Positions 34,903-44,531 of a stretch of DNA of 64,000 nucleotides are shown here, one piece after another. The notes beneath the pieces were generated by a model, which was not told the origin of the DNA, ran no database searches, and saw nothing but the letters and a program-made list of their open reading frames with translations. How positions within the stretch are numbered: the stretch's first letter is position 1; each line of letters starts with the position of its first letter. A program made the position numbers and the translations under genes. Origin of the DNA: Cocleimonas sp. (GTDB lineage: Bacteria > Pseudomonadota > Gammaproteobacteria > Thiotrichales > Thiotrichaceae); the NCBI GenBank assembly GCA_021647365.1, contig JAKIUW010000019.1, positions 1-64,000 on the forward strand, in the 5' to 3' direction.

Positions 34903-36114
34903 ATGTCTTATAACTATAAACTTTCCTTTGTCAGTATCTTTATCGCTTTAACTCTACCTTTAGTCGCAAATGCAAAGATTTCTGAGCTTGAAACCGTTTT
35001 AGCAGAAGAACAAGAAGTCACAGACTACCATCAATTAGATGCTCAGATTGAGGCTGTCAATAAGAGTACGGTCTCTGCACAAACAGGGGGTGTCATCAGT
35101 AAGCTTGGCTATGACGTAGGTGATTACGTGAAAAAAGGTAGTTTAATTGCCCGAATATCATCTGAAAATCAAAAGTCAGGTTTACAAGCTGCCAAAGCAT
35201 CCGTTAGTGAAGCAAAAGCATCAATCAATCGAGCTTCTGCGGCAATTGTTCAGGCAGAAGCCGCTACAAGAGAAGCACAGGCTAATTATTCTGCTGCCCG
35301 TGCTGAATTTATGCGAGTTAAGTCATTATTTGCTAAACGTATTATCACCAAGTCTCAGTACGATCAAACAGAAGCTGCCATGAAGTCGGCACTTGCGAGA
35401 GTACAGTCAGCTAAAGCCAGTTTAAATGCAACAAAAGCGGGACGTACAGCGGCAAAATCTGGGCTATCATCAGCTAAAGCAGGCTTATCCAAGGCGGGTC
35501 AACAGTTGGGCTATACAGAAGTTATCGCACCTTATAGCGGCATCGTTACAGAACGCCATGTTGAATTGGGTGAGGTAGTTTCAACTGGTTCAGCCATTAT
35601 GACGGGTATTTCGTTAAAAGAAATGCGTGCTGTTGCACATGTTCCACAACGTTTGATTCTTAAAGTGAGAAAGTATAACTCGGCAAGAATTTATATTAAC
35701 GATGATGGAATTGGCCTTGTGGCTAAGGAAATTACATTCTTTCCTTACGCGGACACATCAACGAATGCCTTTAAAGTACGCCTCTCTTTTGATTCTGCAC
35801 CTAAAGGCTTATTCCCTGGTATTTTTGTAAAAATTGGTTTTGAAGTGGGTAAAGAGAAGCAGCTCGTTGTGCCTGCAACGGCTATTGCTTATCGTGGTGA
35901 AGTTACTGGTCTTTATGTTATCAGTGAAAAAGGTATACCTTCGTTACGTCAAGTTCGTCTTGGTAAGTTAACCAATGATGGAAAGATTAGAATATTGGCA
36001 GGTTTAGATGCAGGTGAAAAAATTGCGATAGACCCCGTGCATGCCGCTGTGTATTTGAAACAACAGCAGCTTGATGCAAAAGTTGTAGAAGCAGAAGGCA
36101 GCAGTCATGACTAA
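34903..36114 (+). CDS. RND efflux periplasmic adaptor (membrane fusion protein)
   Basis: 403 residues, HlyD/AcrA family: joins the inner-membrane pump to an outer-membrane channel. Signal peptide about 1-24 (LTLPLVANA). Lipoyl-like half motif GGVISKLGYDVGDYVKKGSLIARI (quoted in part), then an alpha-hairpin of Ala/Ser-rich heptads (about 90-200), then GYTEVIAPYSGIVTERHVEL and the beta-barrel region. Its stop overlaps the pump gene by 8 bases. No TolC-like channel gene is adjacent. Substrate cannot be predicted. Confidence 0.9.
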   Translation: MSYNYKLSFVSIFIALTLPLVANAKISELETVLAEEQEVTDYHQLDAQIEAVNKSTVSAQTGGVISKLGYDVGDYVKKGSLIARISSENQKSGLQAAKASVSEAKASINRASAAIVQAEAATREAQANYSAARAEFMRVKSLFAKRIITKSQYDQTEAAMKSALARVQSAKASLNATKAGRTAAKSGLSSAKAGLSKAGQQLGYTEVIAPYSGIVTERHVELGEVVSTGSAIMTGISLKEMRAVAHVPQRLILKVRKYNSARIYINDDGIGLVAKEITFFPYADTSTNAFKVRLSFDSAPKGLFPGIFVKIGFEVGKEKQLVVPATAIAYRGEVTGLYVISEKGIPSLRQVRLGKLTNDGKIRILAGLDAGEKIAIDPVHAAVYLKQQQLDAKVVEAEGSSHD

Positions 36115-39100
36115 TCATACGAATAAAGAGCAGCCTGAAAAGTTGGGCATTTCAGGAGTAATCGCCAAAAAGTTTCTTTTAACAGAAATAACGCCTTTGC
36201 TAGCATTAGTTGCTTTGTTACTGGGTGCTTTTGCGGTGATGGTTACACCTCGCGAGGAAGACCCTCAAATAAATGTTACCTTTGCCAATATATTTATTCC
36301 TTTTCCTGGCGCAAGTGCGGTTGAAGTAGAGCACTTGGTGAGTACACCCGCAGAACAAGTGCTGTCTGAAATATCGGGAATAAAGCATATTTACTCGACC
36401 TCAATGCCGGGCATGTCGATGCTGACGGTGCAATATAAAGTTGGCTTGGATAGAACCGATGCTTTAGTGCGCCTGTATAATAAAATAGCATCAAATCAAG
36501 ATTGGCTACCTCAAAAACTTGGCGTTGGGATGCCGTTGATAAAACCAAAAGGCATTGATGATGTGCCCATTGTAACCCTAACACTATGGACCGAAGATCA
36601 AAAACGGGGGGGGTATGAATTATCCCAAGTTGCTCATGCCATTGAAGCTGAACTGAAACGCGTTAAAGGTACGCGTGATATATACACCGTTGGCGCATCA
36701 AAGCGTGTGGTTCATGTGCTTTTAGATAGCGCTAAAATTGCAGGTTACAATATTTCATTGGATGACCTACGTAATTCTTTACGTGCGAGTAATGCAGCAT
36801 CTGATGCAGTATCGCTAGTTAAAGATAATACGGAAGTGCAAGTTATCGCGGGTACATTCTTGAGCAATGAAGAAGAGATTGGTGATTTGGTCGTTGGTGT
36901 ATCCAACGGAAAACCTGTGTTTTTACGCGATGTTTCATCTATCGAGCAAACTTCAGATTCGCCTGAAACCTACGTTAGCTTTGGAACAACCAAAGGGGCT
37001 GGTCATATTGGTTTAAAGCCGGGCATCATTTCACCTGCTGTAACGATTGCGATTGCGAAACAGCCAGGTGTCAATGCGGTATCTGTATCTGATAATGTCA
37101 TTAAACGTATTGAACAATTAAAAGGCACGTTTATTCCTGAAGGCGTGAATGTCACCGTTACGCGTAACTATGGCGCGACAGCAAAATCAAAATCTGACAA
37201 GTTAATTAATAAACTGATTATAGAAACCTTGGCGGTTGCTGCGTTAATTTGGTTGGCACTGGGCTTGCGAGAGGCGTTTATTGTAGGAACAGCTGTCGTG
37301 ATTACATTGGCGCTGACACTCTTTGCCTCATGGGCTTATGGTTTTACGCTTAACCGAGTTTCATTATTTGCTTTGATATTCTCCATTGGAATACTGGTGG
37401 ATGATGCCATTGTGGTAGTCGAAAATATTCATCGCCATATGGTGTTGGGCGGTAGAAAGCTGGTTGATGCTATTCCAATCGCGGTTGATGAAGTAGGGGG
37501 GCCAACCATTTTGGCAACTTTCGCGGTTATTGCCGCATTATTGCCGATGGCATTTGTAACGGGCTTGATGGGTCCTTATATGAGCCCAATACCGATTAAT
37601 GCGAGTTTGGGTATGCTGTTGTCGCTGGGTGTTGCATACGTTGTTACACCTTGGATGACGAATAAAGTTTTAGCCAATGTAGACTTTAGTAAGCATGCAC
37701 ATAAAGAAGATGAAGAATCTCGTTCTAAACGCTTTTTCAATAAAGTCCTTGGACCATTTCTAGATGAGAAGAAAGGCGGACGTAGACGCTTTGGTTTCTT
37801 ATGGATTGTAATTCCTATTTTAATTGCCTTATCGGTATCATTGGCAATGCCGTTTGCACCTTTTAAACAAGTCGTCTTGAAGATGTTGCCGTTTGATAAT
37901 AAATCAGAATTTCAGATTATTGTTGATATGCCTGAAGGCACAACACTAGAACAAACATCACGCGTATTAACCGAGCTATCAGGTGAATTAAATGATGTTG
38001 AAGAAATCAGTGATTTTCAGATCTATGCAGGCACTGCAGCACCGATAAATTTCAATGGATTAGTGCGTCAGTATTATTTGCGTAAAGGCTCAAATTTGGG
38101 TGATATTCAAGTAAACTTGATTGATAAACATGATCGTGATCGCAAGAGCCATGAGATTGCACTGGCTGTGCGTATTGCACTAAAAGATGTGGCGAAGAAG
38201 CATAATGCCAATGTAAAAGTAGTTGAAGTCCCACCAGGCCCACCTGTGATGTCTCCTATCGTTGCGGAGATTTATGGCTTGGATCATGAAGGACAAATAC
38301 GAGCAGCTAAGCAAGTGCGTAGTATTTATGAATCTACTAAAGATATAGAAGATGTAGATGATAGCGTTGAAGCGCCACAAAAGCGTTTATTGGTTAAAGT
38401 TGACCGTCAAAAAGCGGCGATTCTTGGTGTTTCACAACAGGCGATTACATCTTCTATAAGCACCGTGCTAGGTGGTGAAGATGTTGGGTTCTTGCATGGT
38501 AAAAATCTTAAATATGCTGTGCCGATTCGTTTAGAGTTCCCTGTTGAGAACAAAGATAAGATTGAATCAGTTTTGTCTTTACGTGTTCGCAGCATGTCAG
38601 GTGCATTAGTGCCGATGTCAGAGATTGTTAATGTTGAAGAAAGTACTCGCGAACATTCAATCAACCACAAAGATTTATTACCTGTAGTGTATGTAACTGG
38701 CGATATGACAGGAGACACAGATAGTCCACTTTATGGTATGTTTGATATTTCAAAAGGTATCAAAAATTTGCCTGTTGAGGTGTATGGGAAGACAGTAGAG
38801 CAACACTACTTCTCACCACCCGATGATCCATACTTTTACAATATTAAATGGGATGGTGAATGGCAGATTACCTTTGAGACATTTCGTGATATGGGAATCG
38901 CTTACAGTGTAGGAATGCTGATGATTTTCTTATTGATTGTTGCTCAATTCCGCTCCTATGTTGTGCCATTGGTGATTATGTCGCCGATTCCATTAACCGT
39001 GATTGGGGTTATGCCTGCGCATTGGTTGATGGATAAGCAGTTTACCGCAACTTCGATGATCGGCATGATCGCGCTGGCAGGGATTATAGTGCGTAACTCC

Positions 39101-39376
39101 ATACTGTTGGTTGACTTCATTAATGAGCAAGTTAAGTCTGGTATGGATTTAAAAGAAGCTATTATTAATTCCAGTGCGGTGCGTGCGATGCCGATAATAT
39201 TGACGGCCGCAGCCGCAATGATGGGTGCTTTCTTTATTTTGGATGATCCAATCTTTGGCGGGCTTGCCGTGACGTTAATCTCAGGGATATTAGTTTCTAC
39301 TGTTTTAACCTTAGTCGTTATTCCTCTACTGTACTTTATGTACTTGAAGAATAGGGTGCATTTGATTACAGGCTAG
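36107..39376 (+). CDS. RND-family efflux transporter permease
   Basis: 1089-residue inner-membrane proton antiporter of the AcrB/MexB superfamily. N-terminal membrane helix about residues 28-48, then two periplasmic porter regions (PREEDPQINVTFANI; GIKHIYSTSMPGMSM). The proton-relay Asp pair is present in TM4 as SIGILVDDAIVVVENIHRHM, and the C-terminal helices have GMIALAGIIVRNSILLVDFI. A long cytoplasmic segment (KHAHKEDEESRSKRFF) separates TM6 and TM7. The porter sequence resembles the group with cytoplasmic inserts rather than classical AcrB. Translation is coupled to the adaptor. Confidence 0.92.
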   Translation: MTNHTNKEQPEKLGISGVIAKKFLLTEITPLLALVALLLGAFAVMVTPREEDPQINVTFANIFIPFPGASAVEVEHLVSTPAEQVLSEISGIKHIYSTSMPGMSMLTVQYKVGLDRTDALVRLYNKIASNQDWLPQKLGVGMPLIKPKGIDDVPIVTLTLWTEDQKRGGYELSQVAHAIEAELKRVKGTRDIYTVGASKRVVHVLLDSAKIAGYNISLDDLRNSLRASNAASDAVSLVKDNTEVQVIAGTFLSNEEEIGDLVVGVSNGKPVFLRDVSSIEQTSDSPETYVSFGTTKGAGHIGLKPGIISPAVTIAIAKQPGVNAVSVSDNVIKRIEQLKGTFIPEGVNVTVTRNYGATAKSKSDKLINKLIIETLAVAALIWLALGLREAFIVGTAVVITLALTLFASWAYGFTLNRVSLFALIFSIGILVDDAIVVVENIHRHMVLGGRKLVDAIPIAVDEVGGPTILATFAVIAALLPMAFVTGLMGPYMSPIPINASLGMLLSLGVAYVVTPWMTNKVLANVDFSKHAHKEDEESRSKRFFNKVLGPFLDEKKGGRRRFGFLWIVIPILIALSVSLAMPFAPFKQVVLKMLPFDNKSEFQIIVDMPEGTTLEQTSRVLTELSGELNDVEEISDFQIYAGTAAPINFNGLVRQYYLRKGSNLGDIQVNLIDKHDRDRKSHEIALAVRIALKDVAKKHNANVKVVEVPPGPPVMSPIVAEIYGLDHEGQIRAAKQVRSIYESTKDIEDVDDSVEAPQKRLLVKVDRQKAAILGVSQQAITSSISTVLGGEDVGFLHGKNLKYAVPIRLEFPVENKDKIESVLSLRVRSMSGALVPMSEIVNVEESTREHSINHKDLLPVVYVTGDMTGDTDSPLYGMFDISKGIKNLPVEVYGKTVEQHYFSPPDDPYFYNIKWDGEWQITFETFRDMGIAYSVGMLMIFLLIVAQFRSYVVPLVIMSPIPLTVIGVMPAHWLMDKQFTATSMIGMIALAGIIVRNSILLVDFINEQVKSGMDLKEAIINSSAVRAMPIILTAAAAMMGAFFILDDPIFGGLAVTLISGILVSTVLTLVVIPLLYFMYLKNRVHLITG

Positions 39377-39393
39377 AGCTTTTTATAGAAAGT

Positions 39394-39470
39394 GCAGCAC
39401 ACCCCCCCACTTTTACATGATGTTTTATACGTTAAAAAACATCATGTAAAAGTGGGGGGGGTGTGCTTTA
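39394..39470. repeat. C7 palindromic element, full palindrome between convergent genes
   Basis: AGCACACCCCCCCACTTTTA, then CATGATGTTTT, a short centre ATACGTT, then AAAAAACATCATGTAAAAGT and GGGGGGGGTGTGC. The arms differ only by one extra G. It lies between the end of the RND permease and the end of a minus-strand gene, where a two-way terminator would be expected. Confidence 0.93.
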
Positions 39471-39481
39471 AAAAGAAGTAT

Positions 39482-40177
39482 TTAGGCTTTTACAGGAAAA
39501 TAAATGACATTCTCTGTGGATGCTTTTTCAGCGTCATTCTTACCAAAGAATCTATGATGGATTTTTCTATCAATGCGTTGGTAGAGAGCATCATCCACGA
39601 AGCCATGGTTGTACAGAAAGTCTAAGTGTTTGGTACACTCTGATGATTTAGTATTATTTGTATTGTCATTGTTAAAGTAGTTAACAGAATCCAAATCAGT
39701 TTGCTCGTTTACGTTTACAATGCGTTTATTTAGCGCATTTACAAACATCTTTACCTGTTCGTTTTTAGAGAAACATTCACGCAATGTGAATAAAGGTGTG
39801 TTGGTATTAGCAAATTGGTAGGTATAACTTATGGCACGATTTTTATAGGCAAAGAAAAGAGTGCTAAGGCTTGATAATAGAAATACAGTAGCAAATGCGT
39901 TTGCCCATATTTGATAAGCATAAAAAGCATACACAAAGAAAATAGCGCTTGTTAGAGTGCTAACAAGGGTTAACAAAATCAAATGAGTATCAAGTTTTTT
40001 CTTAGTTAGAGGGTTTGCATCTATTAAATCTAAAGGTATTGTTTCATTTTTATTTCGAAGGGGAGCGAGTTCCACAATGTGCAGATTATTTGTCGAATCA
40101 ATTTTAAACACCTGATTTGATAATAAGGTGTTGTAATGCAATGTATCTATCAATGTATAGTTAGTATTGTGTTTCAT
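39482..40177 (-). CDS. Unknown membrane protein
   Basis: 231 residues; I do not recognise a family. Two hydrophobic helices lie at about residues 64-107 (LILLTLVSTLTSAIFFVYAF and then WANAFATVFLLSSLSTLFFA), with a soluble N-terminal part of 60 residues and a soluble C-terminal part of 120. After the helices comes AYKNRAISYTYQFANTNTPL, which looks like the beta strands of a small PH-like fold, then an Asn-rich stretch (YFNNDNTNNTK) and DFLYNHGFVDDALYQRI. It is convergent with the RND pump and separated by 255 bases from the next gene upstream. Confidence 0.6.
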   Translation of the reverse strand: MKHNTNYTLIDTLHYNTLLSNQVFKIDSTNNLHIVELAPLRNKNETIPLDLIDANPLTKKKLDTHLILLTLVSTLTSAIFFVYAFYAYQIWANAFATVFLLSSLSTLFFAYKNRAISYTYQFANTNTPLFTLRECFSKNEQVKMFVNALNKRIVNVNEQTDLDSVNYFNNDNTNNTKSSECTKHLDFLYNHGFVDDALYQRIDRKIHHRFFGKNDAEKASTENVIYFPVKA

Positions 40178-40432
40178 CCTAATAACTCTTGATTGTATAA
40201 AAAGAAAGCTTAGAAAACTATAATCTGATTAGGAAAGGACGTATAGTGCCATTGTGGTTAACTCCCCTTCTAGCCAGATTAGATGGACAACTGTATTCTT
40301 TTTCAGAATAAGTGGTCATTTAATAAAAATCCTTCGGGAAGGGAGCAACCATTCTCAAAAGTATGCTTAAGGTTTGATGCCTTTTAAGCCAGCAGACTTT
40401 GATGGAAGTTGATTAGTCCTTCCTTAACAGCC

Positions 40433-41641
40433 TTATTTTCGACCACCCATTAAAAAGTCTTGATATTCTTTAAGTTTTTCCCATTTACCTTCAAATGCCA
40501 TGTTTGCTTGCTCAGGCCATGTTTCTGGTTCATGCATTCTGTATTGTGGACCTGCTTCGTCTAATAGATTTTTTATGAAACCTCTATTGCTGTTTTTAAG
40601 GTCTTCAAACGTATTTATACTTGCCTTATTTAATAGTTCTTGAATTTTTGGGCCAATGCCTTCAATTTTCTTTAAATCATCCTTATCAGCTCTTAATACA
40701 TGTAGCGATGATTTTGCTGTCTTTGGCTCTTCTAATGATGAAGAAGCAGATGCAGAAGGGATATCATCTCTACCACCATCCATAAACTCTTGGTAAAGTT
40801 TTAAATCATCCCATTCGCCTCTATCTGCCATGCCTGCTTGGTGAGGCCAAGATTTTGGCTCATGCATTTTAAAGCGAGAGCCTGCATCATCTAGGTAGCT
40901 CTTAATGGTGTCTCTACTTGTATTGCTTAATTCTTTGAAAGTATTAATGCCTTTAGCATTGAGAATCTCTTCGATTTTAGGGCCGATGCCTTCAACTTTC
41001 TTTAAATCATCCTTTGCTGATGATTGTTCACTATCGTTTTGTTGTTTAACTTTTTCTGCCGCTTTTTGTGTACGCACCATAAACTCTTGGTATTCTTTTA
41101 ATTTCTCCCACTCGCCTTTTGCAGCAAGGCTGGCTTGATGTGGCCATGTTTGTGCTTCTTTGGTTGATGTATATTTAGCACTGGGTGTTTTAAGGGTTTC
41201 AACGATAGATTGTTTGTCACTGTCTCTCAGATCAATATAAGATCTTATGTCACGGCTTTTAAGCTCGGATTGTACATCAGTATTTATACCGCTGATTTTG
41301 GTTAGATCATCTATTCTTGGCGTATTGTAATTGTCTGATGTTGATTGGCTTTTTGTCGTTGCAGTAGTCTTTGTGTCCTTTGTAACCTTTGCAGCTTTTG
41401 TAACAACAGAAGCTTGCTGCCGATTACTGCTGGTTAACGTTTGAGGTGTGCTTCTGCCATTACTTGAATGGGTGTTTATATTCCCATTTCCTGTTGCTAA
41501 TGTTTGATCATCGTTGCTGAAAAGCTTTCGTATTAGCCAACAAAGTAGGCAACCTAATAAAAAGGCGCCTGCCAACATGATCAAAATTTCCATTGTGGCA
41601 TTTTGCTGGTTATAGGTTTGTGTTACGTCGCTTTTAAACAT
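40433..41641 (-). CDS. Membrane-anchored protein with three helix-hairpin-helix repeats
   Basis: 402 residues. N-terminal membrane helix (about 18-38, ILIMLAGAFLLGCLLCWLIR), low-complexity Ser/Thr linker, then three tandem units of about 80-100 residues, each an HhH segment followed by a W-containing tail: DDLTKISGINTDVQSELKSR, DDLKKVEGIGPKIEEILNAK and DDLKKIEGIGPKIQELLNKA, each ending in xxWPxQAxxAxxGxWxxLKxYQxFM. The last two units are nearly identical. HhH units of this kind bind DNA or proteins; here the anchor and the OmpA-like neighbour 53 bases upstream suggest an envelope role (inference). ATG 41641 has an AAGGA site 7 bases upstream. Confidence 0.8.
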   Translation of the reverse strand: MFKSDVTQTYNQQNATMEILIMLAGAFLLGCLLCWLIRKLFSNDDQTLATGNGNINTHSSNGRSTPQTLTSSNRQQASVVTKAAKVTKDTKTTATTKSQSTSDNYNTPRIDDLTKISGINTDVQSELKSRDIRSYIDLRDSDKQSIVETLKTPSAKYTSTKEAQTWPHQASLAAKGEWEKLKEYQEFMVRTQKAAEKVKQQNDSEQSSAKDDLKKVEGIGPKIEEILNAKGINTFKELSNTSRDTIKSYLDDAGSRFKMHEPKSWPHQAGMADRGEWDDLKLYQEFMDGGRDDIPSASASSSLEEPKTAKSSLHVLRADKDDLKKIEGIGPKIQELLNKASINTFEDLKNSNRGFIKNLLDEAGPQYRMHEPETWPEQANMAFEGKWEKLKEYQDFLMGGRK

Positions 41642-41694
41642 GATTCTATCCTTGATCTAAATTCTATTTACTAAAATTGTAGTTATTTAGTGTT

Positions 41695-43650
41695 TTAGTT
41701 GCTTATATTCGTTGGTGCAATTTCTACGCGTCTATTCTTTAATCGTCCTGACTTCGTTCTATTATCCGCAATGGGTTGAGACTCACCACGAGACATAACA
41801 TCAATCTGTTGGAACGGTGCGCCTTTATCAATAAGCATCTCTCTAATAACCATGACACGGCTTATACCTAAGGCAAGATTGGTTTGTTTTTTACCTGTGG
41901 CATCAGTATGCCCTGTCAGTGTAATAGTGTTTGTAGAGCTTTCTTTCATCCAAGTGACGACCTTATCGAAATAGATTGCCGCATCACCTGATATCACAGG
42001 ACTAGCGGAACTAGAAGGGAAATATAGTCGTGAGGCTTGGAATGGGTCTGCTTTTGTTCCCTCAATAGCTTCTATGGTTAGCTTATCTTCATCTGTCGCA
42101 GGAGGAATGTCAGTTGTTGTTGGCGTAGCTTCTGCTGTATCCGTTACAGGTTCTTTAACTTGTTTGTCAACAGTAGCAACTACTTGCTTATCATCACTGT
42201 CATCTAAAATATCAGCAACTCCATCACCATCACTATCTTTAGGATTACTTTTATCATCACCTAATTCATCGCTATCACTGATGCCATCGCCATCAGAGTC
42301 ATTTTTCAAAGGGTTGCTGCCTAAAGTCAATTCCAGTGATGTTAATAGTGTGTCGTTATCATCGTCATCATCAATAGGATCAATTTTTCCATCTTTATCC
42401 GTATCTTGAATAGCAGGTTCATCGCTACTTTTGTCATTGCTTACTAACTCATCTTTATCACTTAAACCATCGCCATCGGTGTCAGTATTCAGTGGGTTTG
42501 TACCAATTTTTATTTCGTATTTTGTTTTTAATCCATCGTTATCATCATCGGCGTCGAGTAAGTTAAGGATGCCATCATCATCCGTATCTAAAGGATCATT
42601 AATATTATTGCCGATTTCTTCATTGTCATTGATGCCATCATTATCTGAATCTACTTTATTAGGATTACTGCCTAATTTTGCTTCTTGTGCATCGGTTAAA
42701 CCATCGTTGTCTGTATCGCTATCATCAACGGTATCAAGAGCATCAATGATACCGTCAAGGTCCGAGTCCAATGGGCTTTTAACATCTGCCCCTACTTCTT
42801 CTGCATCATTGATACCATCACCATCGGTATCTTTTTTCTTCGGGTCAGTATTGAGTTTTGCTTCTAAAGTATCGCTTAAGCCATCACTATCTTGATCAAG
42901 ATCATCTTCTGCATCGAGCGCATCAATGGTGCCATCTTTATCGGTGTCAGCAGGCTTTTTATTGGTATCCATCAGGTCACCAATTTCATCACCATCTGAT
43001 AAGCCATCGCCATCCGTGTCAGCGAGTAATGGGTTGGTCCCAAGCAATATCTCAGCCGCTGTTTCTAATCCATCATCATCGTCATCAGTATCTAGGGCAT
43101 TGATAATGCTGTCTCCATCGGTATCCAGAGGCTTATCTGTATTGTTACCAATTTCATCGGTGTCATTGATACCATCTTCATCGGTATCTGCACGTAAAGA
43201 GCTGGAGCCTATCTTTTCTTCAATGAGCGTAGAAGTTCCATCATTGTCATCATCTAAATCGAGTACATCAATGATGCCGTCTTGATCTGTATCGAGTGGC
43301 TTAGTGTAATCTGCGCCCACTTCTTCATTATCAGGAATACTGTCACCATCGGTATCCACTAATAATGGATCACTGCCTAGTTTTTCTTCTTCCTCATCAC
43401 TTAGACCATCATTGTCTGTATCTTTGATAGTTTCCACATCAGTTTCTGTTGTATCTGTGTTTACTGGAGGAATTACAGGAATATCTGCTTTAGTATCGCT
43501 ATCGGTTGAAACATTTTGTACAGGAGTGTCGGTATTACTGCCACAGGTATTTTTTATATTACAGGTGTAATGCCACCAGCTACCCATAAACCACAATGCA
43601 GTGGTTATCAATACAAATAGAATAGAGAGTTTAAGCGATGCTTTCTTCAT
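41695..43650 (-). CDS. OmpA-family protein with thrombospondin type 3 calcium-binding repeats
   Basis: 651 residues. N-terminal signal or anchor helix (about 8-26, SILFVLITTALWFMGSWW), a short Cys-containing segment, then from about 75 to 495 some twenty TSP3 repeats of the type DTDGDGIxDxxE, very rich in Asp and expected to bind calcium. The C-terminal 100 residues form an OmpA domain that binds peptidoglycan (ITLTGHTDATGKKQTNLALG, then SRGESQPIADN and KNRRVEI). It is probably an envelope-spanning or surface protein. AAGGA precedes the ATG. It is transcribed with the HhH protein 53 bases downstream. Confidence 0.9.
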   Translation of the reverse strand: MKKASLKLSILFVLITTALWFMGSWWHYTCNIKNTCGSNTDTPVQNVSTDSDTKADIPVIPPVNTDTTETDVETIKDTDNDGLSDEEEEKLGSDPLLVDTDGDSIPDNEEVGADYTKPLDTDQDGIIDVLDLDDDNDGTSTLIEEKIGSSSLRADTDEDGINDTDEIGNNTDKPLDTDGDSIINALDTDDDDDGLETAAEILLGTNPLLADTDGDGLSDGDEIGDLMDTNKKPADTDKDGTIDALDAEDDLDQDSDGLSDTLEAKLNTDPKKKDTDGDGINDAEEVGADVKSPLDSDLDGIIDALDTVDDSDTDNDGLTDAQEAKLGSNPNKVDSDNDGINDNEEIGNNINDPLDTDDDGILNLLDADDDNDGLKTKYEIKIGTNPLNTDTDGDGLSDKDELVSNDKSSDEPAIQDTDKDGKIDPIDDDDDNDTLLTSLELTLGSNPLKNDSDGDGISDSDELGDDKSNPKDSDGDGVADILDDSDDKQVVATVDKQVKEPVTDTAEATPTTTDIPPATDEDKLTIEAIEGTKADPFQASRLYFPSSSASPVISGDAAIYFDKVVTWMKESSTNTITLTGHTDATGKKQTNLALGISRVMVIREMLIDKGAPFQQIDVMSRGESQPIADNRTKSGRLKNRRVEIAPTNISN

Positions 43651-43853
43651 GAAAATTGATTCCTTGAGACCTATTATTATTCACAATCTAGCGAAAGGTT
43701 CTCATCATTCCTTAATAGGTAATCATCTTACACAGCACTTTTAACAACAATTAACAATAGTGCTGAATAAGATATGGAGCTATAACGCAGTAGCGTGCTA
43801 CTTTATAACGGACATATTCGCCTGGGGTGGCTATTCTGATCAAACCTGAATTT

Positions 43854-43945
43854 ATCGAGATGAAAGGTTAAAAGCACACCCCCCCACTTTTACATGATTT
43901 ATCATGTAAAAGTGGGGGGGTGTGCTTTTAACCTTTCATCTCGAT
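43854..43945. repeat. Perfect 92-bp palindrome containing the C7 element
   Basis: Arms of 45 bp are exact inverted copies with a two-base centre (TT at 43899-43900). The arm includes ATCGAGATGAAAGGTTAAAA outside the element and then GCACACCCCCCCACTTTTAC ATGAT. The outer 18 bases are not part of the element elsewhere, so this copy arose by inverted duplication that included flanking DNA. The right arm codes the tail and stop of the PqiA-like gene. Confidence 0.96.
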
Positions 43946-44435
43946 GGTTTTTCTTGGATAAATGATAAATCCAAAAACTTAAGCCCATGGTTAATAATAC
44001 AGAAGCAGCAAATACATAAAGCCCATAATGTACTTCAACTTTAGCAAGCACCCCCAATTTTACAGAAACTAGGAGTAGGGCAACGACAAAAACATCAAGC
44101 ATGGACCATTTGCCGAGGGTTTCAATCACATGCAATGTTTTATCTAAAAATGAGCCTTTCTTATATTCCACATTAACAATCAGTAGGAGACTGGCGATTT
44201 TAATAATGGGGATACACAAACTAAAGATGGCTATTATAAAAAATAGAAACCATTCCTTTTGTACAAACAGGCCTGTAACCGTTGAGAACAGTGAAACGGT
44301 ATTTTCAAAAAAGTACAATTTTTCTAACGAGAGAAGAGGGGCTGTGACACCAACAACCAAGCCACCTAAGGCAACAAGCAACAACAAATCAATAATAATG
44401 CCTTGTTTGGTATACCGTTTGATCAATGAACTCAT
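43902..44435 (-). CDS. PqiA-like (paraquat-inducible protein A family) membrane protein
   Basis: 177 residues with four membrane segments. The family pattern is LFSLCIPIIKIASLLLI followed by LGKWSMLDVFVVALLLVSVK, as in one half of PqiA/YebS-type proteins, which work with MCE proteins in lipid or envelope homeostasis; no MCE gene is next to it. The last eight residues (KAHPPTFT) and the TGA stop come from the C7 palindrome, so the original C-terminus lay near KKNHRDER or beyond. ATG 44435 has no strong ribosome site. It is divergent from acnB. Confidence 0.8.
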   Translation of the reverse strand: MSSLIKRYTKQGIIIDLLLLVALGGLVVGVTAPLLSLEKLYFFENTVSLFSTVTGLFVQKEWFLFFIIAIFSLCIPIIKIASLLLIVNVEYKKGSFLDKTLHVIETLGKWSMLDVFVVALLLVSVKLGVLAKVEVHYGLYVFAASVLLTMGLSFWIYHLSKKNHRDERLKAHPPTFT

Positions 44436-44531
44436 AATTTAATACCCTTCATTTAAAAGTAAAACTTGATACGTTAATGACTTTAGATAATGATGTTTAC
44501 CATCAAGAATTCAAGCATAAAGGACTTTTAA

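Noticed and set aside
36604..36615. G8 run in the RND permease gene (KRGG) as another C7 arm
   Set aside because: The flanks (AAAAAC before, TATGAATT after) do not match either side of the element, and the protein alignment shows no obvious insertion.
42074..43285. Long plus-strand frames rich in Ser and Pro opposite the TSP3-OmpA gene
   Set aside because: They are shadows of the Asp-rich repeats read on the other strand.
41695..43650. Tandem DNA repeat array or CRISPR
   Set aside because: The periodicity comes from the coding of TSP3 protein repeats; units vary at the DNA level and there are no spacers.
44044..44066. AGCACCCCCAATTTTACAGA in the pqiA-like gene as a degenerate C7 arm
   Set aside because: It encodes VKLGVLA, which belongs to the conserved part of the PqiA family, so the resemblance is probably chance.
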